64,000 bases of DNA from Calvatia gigantea. Taxonomy: Eukaryota > Basidiomycota > Agaricomycetes > Agaricales > Lycoperdaceae. Positions 58,098 to 64,000 of the stretch are shown here, in pieces (within the stretch, counting starts at the first letter, position 1; the number at the start of each line of letters is the position of its first letter). The notes under the pieces were generated by a model. The model was not told where the DNA came from and made no database searches. It worked only from the letters and a program-made list of their open reading frames with translations. The position numbers and the translations under genes are program-made. Location: positions 372,001 to 436,000 of the forward strand of contig JACAAK010000012.1 in NCBI GenBank assembly GCA_025093985.1. Reading direction: 5' to 3'.

Positions 58098-58377
58098 ACA
58101 ACTTGCCATCCAACCATTTGGACAAGTTCCTTGCATTGTAATGTCTCACTTCTTCACAACATTCTTCTGCATCTGAAAAGGTCTTAATCTTGAGGATGAT
58201 AACAGTTTCATCATCTTTGAAAGCCACACTATCTGTCATTACCTTGAAGACACATATCCCAGCCAGGGAACCAAGCTCATTCCTTCTGATCCAAAGAAGT
58301 GTGCACTCTTCAATCAAGCTGCTGTGGTAGGGGTCTTCAGCTTTGATCACTTTGTTACTCCTCTGGCCTATGAATAT
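58098..58377 (+). pseudogene. Glutathione S-transferase fragment
   Basis: The plus strand reads LAIQPFGQVPCI, then an intron starting GTAATGTCTC and ending TTGAG or nearby, then DDNSFIIFESHTICHYLEDT and YPSQGTKLIPSDPKKCAL to TPLAYEYLYRM and a GTGAGT donor. This matches the end of exon 1, the intron and exon 2 of the GST at 46898-47716. Exon 1 start, exon 3 and exon 4 are absent. Because the intron is kept, it arose by DNA duplication and not from mRNA. Confidence 0.8.
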
Positions 58378-58446
58378 TTGTATAGGATGTGAGTACTGTG
58401 CACCTCATAATTTGTGGGTACACACATATTGAATGTTGGTGTTTAC

Positions 58447-58664
58447 TGTTGAGATGAATACACCACAGTAGCTATGCTAGTGGTGGAGGGAAGTCATACT
58501 CACTGGGATATTTGAGAGATATAGTAGAAGTCAAGCTTAAGAGTTGGTAGTTCAGAAGAAAGGTAGACTAAATTGTCTGAAGGACATACACATACTACAT
58601 ACAGGTTTATATACATATAGTTCCTGGTCTGTGCACTCTAAACCCATAAACAGGTGAGGTCTTA
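58447..58664 (-). repeat. Truncated Copia-family LTR
   Basis: It starts TGTTGAGATGAATAC and has the blocks GGTGGAGGGAAGTCATACTC, ATTGTCTGAAGGA and GGTTTATATAC. The remaining half is missing: the Tc1 element begins at 58665. Confidence 0.75.
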
Positions 58665-59790
58665 CAGTAAGGGACAAAACCCTTCCAATGATTTTGACTT
58701 TTTCATGAAATCTCAAATAACTCAGCAACCAGTAAAGGTATCCACTTCAGAATTTAAATGTAGGTAGTCTTGTATCTTATCTACAAATAGGTATAAACAG
58801 CATTATGTAATATTAAGTTCCTGTGGTGATATGAATTAATCAACATTATGAGTCCATTGGAAGGGTTTTGTCCCTCTGTCTGAAACTACACAAAATCAGT
58901 TCTCTAGTACTTTGTATAGCCCCCTTTGGCCTGTAAAACAGCCTGAACCCTCCTAGGCATACTCTCTATCAAATTCTGACATACTGATGCAGGAATTTTG
59001 CCCCATTCTATATCCACCCTTTCTCTGAGTTCAGTTATGCTGGAAGGGTAGTTTTCATACTCTTCTAGCCTGTTTTTGACATAAGTCCAGAGCTGTTCAA
59101 TGGGATTAAGGTCTGGGGACTGTGGTGGCCACTCCATAACCTTTAAACCACTGTTTTCAAGCCACATTTTTGCTTTTTTGCTTGTGTGTTTGGGGTCATT
59201 GTCCTGTTGGAAAAGGACTTGCCACTTCTTCTTCCTGTATTTCTTGAGACTTTGGTAAAGTTTGTCATCCAAAATGTGAACATAAAGGTCACCATCCATG
59301 GTACCTTCAATGTGGTGTATATGGCCAGGCCCCTGCCATAGCATGCACCCCCATATCATGCAAGAACCTCCTCCAAACTTGACAGTTCCATTCACCAGCC
59401 TGTCACTAAGCCCCTCTCCTGCTGTTTTCCACACCCAATGCCTTCCATCTGACCCCATCCGATTGATTTTAGTCTCATCTGTCCAAACTACCTGCTTCCA
59501 GTCCTCCACAGTCCAGTTTGCATATGTTTTTGCAAACACCAGCCTCTTCTGCTTGTGAACCCTAGTGAGTAAAGGCCGTTTTCTCTTCACTACAGCCTTC
59601 ATCCCTGCCCTTTTGAGTGTTCTTCAAATTGTTTTGGATGAAACAGGTTGGTTGGTAACATTTTGGAGGGCCTTTGTGACCTGAGAGGCATTATCGGCCT
59701 TGCAAGAGGTGAGAAGTCGAATGGCATATTTGGTATCAGAGGGGGAAAGCTTGCTTGGATGGCCACCAGTGGATTTGGAAATGACATTTT
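58665..59790 (-). mobile_element. Tc1/mariner element, copy 2 (one end missing)
   Basis: The left end CAGTAAGGGACAAAACCC follows TA. An inverted copy of AGGGACAAAACCCTTCCAATG lies at about 58855-58876, just beyond the transposase stop codon, so the 3' flank forms a 210-bp inverted pair. The right end is cut within the transposase N-terminus near 59785 and joined to host-like sequence leading to the PTPA fragment. Confidence 0.8.
58904..59786 (-). pseudogene. Tc1-type transposase, copy 2 (one frameshift, N-terminus missing)
   Basis: The 232-codon frame (58904-59602) has the catalytic triad: WTDETKINRMGSDGRHWVW (first Asp), VLFQQDNDPKHTSKKAKMW (second Asp) and PPQSPDLNPIEQLW (Glu). SCMIWGCMLWQGPGHIHH in the middle is intact. 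The N-terminal GGHPSKLSPSDTKYAIRLL segment is in another frame (59624-59786), so one frame change separates it. Helix-turn-helix residues before SKSTGGHP are missing. The C-terminus ends QAVLQAKGGYTKY. Confidence 0.88.
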
Positions 59791-59909
59791 GCCTCGCCCT
59801 CGTCCTTCCACTCACCTCCACGCCTTCCTCACGTCCAAATCATACATGCCACATCAAGTGTGCCTCGTCAACGTTATGGTTAATGCCCTACACAGATGAG
59901 TCAGTTGGG

Positions 59910-60395
59910 GCGTCAAGGCCCTTCAATCAATATATGTACTGGTTGGAACCCGCCAGCCCGCAGAGTGTGGGATCTTGATGATTACCACTTCCTGTGGGGT
60001 ACCGCGCAACTTCGGGGTCGGTTTCAACTAGTTGCATATCGCCCATATCATATTTCTTACATCAATTTCACCGGCCATAAATGCATTCGCCCGAAGCCCA
60101 TTCGTGATCCAGAAGTCATTAAAGAATATTCCATGATGTATTACACCGATTTTGCCCGTATCGCGTTCCTCAACAGCAAGCTTCTTTGTGTTATTACTTG
60201 TCCTCTCACCCTCAATTTGAACATTTTCAAAATTAAAACAGCCTCACTCCATTAGCACTCCCCGATGTGTTTGACATCTCCTCTGTCAAAACATGGGACA
60301 AAGCCAACCTCGGCATGACCAGGATATATCGCGCGGAAACCCGAGGCAAACTCCCCGTCATACGCACTTCCTCTCTGACTCTCCACTGATTTATA
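59910..60395 (+). pseudogene. PTPA (PP2A activator), broken copy 2
   Basis: The segments follow the family order. YWLEPA is followed by a frame change, then VWDLDDYHFLWGTAQL, HKCIRPKPIRDPEVIKEYSM, MYYTDFARIAFLNSK, an intron-like stretch ending AAAACAG, and LPDVFDISSVKTWDKANLGM then TRIYRAETRGKLPVI. These proteins act as PP2A-activating prolyl isomerases. The N-terminal two thirds are absent and the usual C-terminal HFLFG segment is replaced. Reading frames change at least twice. It directly follows the truncated Tc1 element. Confidence 0.8.
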
Positions 60396-60399
60396 ATGG

Positions 60400-61600
60400 C
60401 CCAGCCCCGCCTGCACCAACTGACTCACAACAGGACAGTCTGCACCGTAGGCTGCTAGCTGGTTCCTCTCCGTTTTTCTCCCTCCCTTCTCTTACAGGTG
60501 CCATGAGTCACCCAGCAGCCAGTTACAATGTCTACGCCAATGAGATGCATCTCCTCGCTGACACGGCTTATGGACCTGATTAACAGATGATTTACAGTAT
60601 CGAACGCGAACCAAAACTACGCACGCTCTTCTGATTGAATATGATTTACCCACTTGGCCGTGCCCATTCATCGACATCCCTGGGTGACAACAGTTCGAAA
60701 AGCTGTACAACGACTATCAATACTCCGGAGCGCCTGGAAAAACGGTCAGGCTCAATCTTCAAGTCCAGAGCTCCAGGTTTCGGGCTTAGCGATCCCACGC
60801 GAGTCACGCTCAGCCACAGGAAGCGAGCCAAAGCCTTAGGACGGAGAGCGGTAGCATATGTACGTCCCTATCGATCCTCCGCAATTTCATTCATCACCAT
60901 AATGACTGGCTTGACACTGAAACCTCCCTTGACAACTTTCGCATTCTCACCCGCCAGTCAAGTCTCCCCCCAAGCCACTCCACCTCCATTTCCCGCACAT
61001 CCCACTCCCACTCTTACTCCCATACCCATAACACCCATCTACTCCCACACGCACACGCACTCCCGCTCCAGCTCCTGTAACAACTTGAAACAGTATCATG
61101 ACTACATAACCACTTACTACCTTCACCCACGACCACCTACCCAGCTACAATCTTCAATCTCACTATTAAGACGATACCCTCTGAGACCCCAACCCAATCG
61201 CCTACATCCTCTACACCCAAAACCCTCAAAATTCCGTTTACTCCCCTCCCCTTAGCCTCCCCGCTCTCCGACCACAAACTGCTGCCAGACGATGGGTATC
61301 TATACCCGTGCCATTGTTGAGAGGTCACTGAAAATCGAGAGCTGGTGATCGGAATGCTCCTCCGTCGAAGAGATAAGGATGAGCTACTTGACTCATCGGA
61401 GCCGATTGATGACTCTTGCTCCTCGTTTCACAGTTGACTGGTGTGTCTTATTTGCTCGCTCAGTATTATGGGACTTCATGTTGGTTTTCTTTGAATAGGG
61501 ATGACCCGTATAAGACCTACGTGGCTGAGCGCGCCTTACTATCATCCATTATGTCCGGAGACCAACCGTCAGTACCTGCCACGTTTTTCACTTGATCAAC
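60400..61600. other. Low-complexity and unassigned stretch
   Basis: A long plus-strand frame (60635-61255) is present, but its right half (about 60940-61260) is a C/A/T-rich low-complexity run (CCCACTCCCACTCTTACTCC type). It is therefore probably not protein-coding. The left half contains LEKRSGSIFKSRAPGFGLS in one frame, not recognised. Confidence 0.35.
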
Positions 61601-61639
61601 TTGCTCACTGACTGACTTTGTGTCGTAGTCCAATTAGGT

Positions 61640-62226
61640 ATTTGCTACCGGATAGGCCAACAACCATTCATGCAGACTCGACTGACCGGCCAAATGTTCG
61701 CGATGGAGATCAAGTACCTTGTCATCGTTGGGACCTTGACCAGCAACGGAGGGCTTCATTTCCGGCTCTCACTTGTTTACGATACCTCGGACGATGGCCC
61801 AAGATCAATTCGCATCAGCACCGATTTCAACTCTCGAAGCTCGATTCCAGGCCTCAGTTTTGTGTCTGTGGAATATCGCACCTACGCATTCTCACATTCC
61901 CGTGGCACCAAACCGTTCCAAATTCATGTCCTCCCCGGTATCATGGCGCAAGATATTTGGCGGAACTCCTCAACAAGGCGATAAATATATGTAAGTTACT
62001 CTCAGGTTTCATAAGTCCGTGCAATTTCTAAACCGTTTGTTTTAGCTCTACACCTAACGGTAAAGGTTGTCGCCATTGGTGTAAGATGGCACCGTTGCAC
62101 CTTGCGCGGGTCGGATTCATTGAACCGGATGCCCCTCAGGCATTCGAGGACTTCGAGCGCGCGAGGCAACGAGTTGGGACAAGACTGTTTTCCCTATTCC
62201 TGCCGCTAAGGGGACGTTCTATTCAT
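61640..62226 (+). pseudogene. Third paralogue of the small uncharacterised gene (broken)
   Basis: It shares the layout of the gene at 46163-46783: YLLPDRPTTIHA, then after a frame change MEIKYLVIVGTLTSNGGLHF, then VSVEYRTYAFSH. An intron follows (GTAAGTTACTC to TTTTAG at about 61991-62045), and the second exon has STPNGKGCRHWC and ARVGFIEPDAPQAFEDF. A base near 62174 shifts the frame of the end, where another frame reads PIPAAKGTFYS, matching GPRGSFY of copy 2. It is therefore a pseudogene with at least two frame changes. Confidence 0.7.
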
Positions 62227-62269
62227 AGACTTTTTTTTCCTTTTTCCTTTTTGGGATTATTTGTATAAT
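62157..62269 (+). repeat. Long direct repeat, left copy (end of third paralogue)
   Basis: About 113 bp from GCGCGCGAGGCAACGAG to TTTGTATAAT, nearly identical to 63888-64000 with 1-bp length differences. It contains the end of the gene and its T-rich downstream region. Confidence 0.9.
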
Positions 62270-62349
62270 TATCGTCTTTACACCTTGGTTTGAACTGACC
62301 AGGCGATCTGAGGACCCATGAATATCACGGTAAATGTACGTCGGAAAAT

Positions 62350-62665
62350 CCTGGGCCCCGACCTGCGGACGGACGCCAGGCCAAAGTGCCCATTTTCCTC
62401 CAGATTCCCGACCGACCTCCCGGCGGTCCCCAAGACCTGCGGATGTGGGTGTCTATTTTCCAAAAAAGGAAATTTTTCGAACCAAAAAAAATAAACGGTG
62501 TACGAGAGCCCCAGACAGAATATTGGTGATATAAAATAGTACAAAAATCAGTCAACAACCTGATCCCTTCAGTTTCCTTCCTTGAGCTTGGATTTTAGGT
62601 GCTTCTGAACAAGGACGAGCTTCTGTTGGTGATTCCGGAGGCATATGAAGCGGTTTGCATCAGAT
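62350..62665. repeat. Interspersed repeat D, copy 2
   Basis: Partner of 57470-57785 with about 85-90 per cent identity by eye. A minus-strand frame (62569-62913) extends beyond the shared part and ends HLKSKLKEGN; its function is unknown. Confidence 0.7.
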
Positions 62666-62879
62666 GGGAGGGGTGGTCTCGAAGCAGCGTGCAGCAGTTG
62701 TGCAGATGAGAGAAGGGTGCTCCCTGGGCAATTCTTGTTGAAGGTTGATAACATTGGCATGCTTCTGGGTATCAATATCGCCTCGATGGATGTCGGCATC
62801 TGATATAGCTTGTCACAGTAGGCCACCATGTCGGCAGGGGGGCTCGATGATGGGTAGATTTTGTTTGTGCCAAGGAAGA

Positions 62880-63887
62880 TTAACACTTTAATGTTTGAGC
62901 AGTGGCTTGCCAAGCTTTGACATTGAAATCAAAAATCAGTCCAAGTTCTGGGCAGAAGAGATTGATTTTGGTTATGCCAAGATTCTTTGTAAAGATATCA
63001 GTGGGATTGTCTTGTGAAGACACATCACCAATAACAATTGTTCCATCTTCAACTAATTCTCACACATAGTAGTAATAAATATCCACATGTTTTGACTGTT
63101 TTTCAACAATGGGATTTTCAGTCCAGAATTTGGACCCATCATTGTTGCCATAGAGAATAGGAGTTGAATGCTCTATATTAAGCTCCTCCAGAAGCTGTGA
63201 CAGCCATTTCACTTGTCATGAAGCATCAGACAGTTCTTTATATTCTACCTTGGTAGACAATAGTGAAACTGTCTTCTGTTGCCATGAAGTCCAGATTACA
63301 GCACTGGATGTAATTATACAGACATTTCCTGAAACAGATCAGTGGATCTCTGTATCTTGAACCCAATCCAAGTCACTGAGGCATTCCAACATCACTGTCA
63401 GTTTCTTAGTATCACCTTTATATCTCAATATATAGTTCCTTGTCATCGACAAGTACTTTAGTATGTGAATTCCTATGTGATAGTGCTCAGGTGTGGGGTT
63501 AGCAGCATGTTGTGCCAGCTTAACTATGGCAAAGACTATGTTGGGCCTAGTACTTATCATTAAGTACATCAAAGAACCAACCAATTGTTGGTACTTCTAA
63601 TGGAAGAGGTTTGCAGACCTTGTTTTAATAACTGGAGCTGGTGGGAATTTTTTAGCTTTTTTCCTTGACTTGGAGACTCTAACATTATAAGGTTTAACTT
63701 GTTGGTAAAGATGCAAGCTTGGAGAATTCCTCTGGATTTCATCCTGAGAAATTCTTAAAGGACCGCTCGCATTCCCACTTTTAGGTCAAATTCCCTTTAA
63801 CTCTTTGAGGAGGGGGAATTTTCGGCCCAGAAACTCTGTCATAACATAGACAATGGCAACAAAGGAATTATCTCAAGAAGTAATCAG
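62880..63887 (-). pseudogene. Copia pol fragment: RT end and RNase H
   Basis: From 63830 leftwards are remnants of the RT. Then 63339-63584 reads MVGSLMYLMISTRPNIVFAI and YLSMTRNYILRYKGD. Next come RNase H remnants and the end of pol (around 62890-63200), which align with 29060-29400 of Copia-2. No LTR is attached. It forms the right part of the insertion between the two 113-bp direct repeats. Confidence 0.85.
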
Positions 63888-64000
63888 GCGCGCGAGGCAA
63901 CGAGTGGGACAAGACTGTTTTCCCTATTCCTGCCGCTAAGGGGACGTTCTATTCATAGACTTTTTTTTCCTTTTTCCTTTTTGGGATTATTTTGTATAAT
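63888..64000 (+). repeat. Long direct repeat, right copy
   Basis: Partner of 62157-62269; it may continue past the window end. It has GAGTGGGACAAG where the left copy has GAGTTGGGACAAG. Confidence 0.9.

Noticed and set aside
60940..61260. Pro/Thr/His-rich frame as a cell-wall protein
   Set aside because: The frame is explained by a C/A/T-rich low-complexity run and has no signal peptide or conserved part.
1..64000. CRISPR arrays, rRNA or tRNA genes
   Set aside because: None was seen. The GGGCCCATAACC stretches are retrotransposon primer sites, not tRNA genes, because no cloverleaf surrounds them.

Overview
The window looks like a transposon-rich stretch of a filamentous fungal nuclear genome, most probably an agaricomycete basidiomycete. 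Host genes carry short GT-AG introns (41 to 74 bp). The gene types (NACHT-type STAND protein, fungal APH-fold kinase, phi-like GST, mitochondrial glycerol-3-phosphate dehydrogenase) and the mobile elements (Ty1/copia, chromodomain Ty3/gypsy, Tc1/mariner, pogo) fit that group. No prokaryotic or organellar signal was seen.

Layout. A host block of three genes (APH-fold kinase, FAD-linked glycerol-3-phosphate dehydrogenase, small uncharacterised protein) is present twice in direct orientation. Copy 1 occupies about 1081-2144 plus 22647-27312 and is split by a nested retroelement cluster. Copy 2 occupies about 41290-46783 and still holds the empty target site of that insertion. The two copies have decayed in a complementary way: copy 1 keeps an intact dehydrogenase (five exons, 797 codons) but a broken kinase and small gene; copy 2 keeps an intact kinase (354 codons) and small gene (188 codons) but a broken dehydrogenase.

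Cluster A (2145-22646) is a minus-strand Copia element with TSD GACAG. Its left LTR is interrupted by a 6.5-kb gypsy chromovirus (TSD GTGTT), which holds a solo LTR (TSD GCCGC). Its right LTR is interrupted by a solo LTR (TSD CTGTT), which is interrupted by a 6.65-kb plus-strand element (TSD ATAAA). That last element has LTRs, PBS and PPT but no credible coding region, so it is a LARD-like non-autonomous element that shares the leader of the Copia family. It also carries a degenerate array of about 50-bp hairpin units.

Cluster B (27419-41014) is a pogo-type DNA transposon with TA-flanked TIRs and a decayed CENP-B/DDE transposase. It contains an unclassified repeat (R), then a solo LTR (TSD CTAAG), then a second Copia element (TSD AATGG), then a Tc1/mariner fragment: five levels of nesting.

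The right third (46.9-64 kb) has an intact GST gene, a probable small secreted protein gene, a pogo-like MITE and many host gene fragments (NACHT/STAND, PTPA, a second GST, a third paralogue of the small gene). These are mixed with Copia and Tc1 fragments. Two insertions are flanked by direct duplications of more than 110 bp of target sequence, which suggests repair-associated insertion rather than transposition. All coordinates, splice sites and TSDs were read by eye from the sequence; family names rest on recognised motifs, not on database searches.
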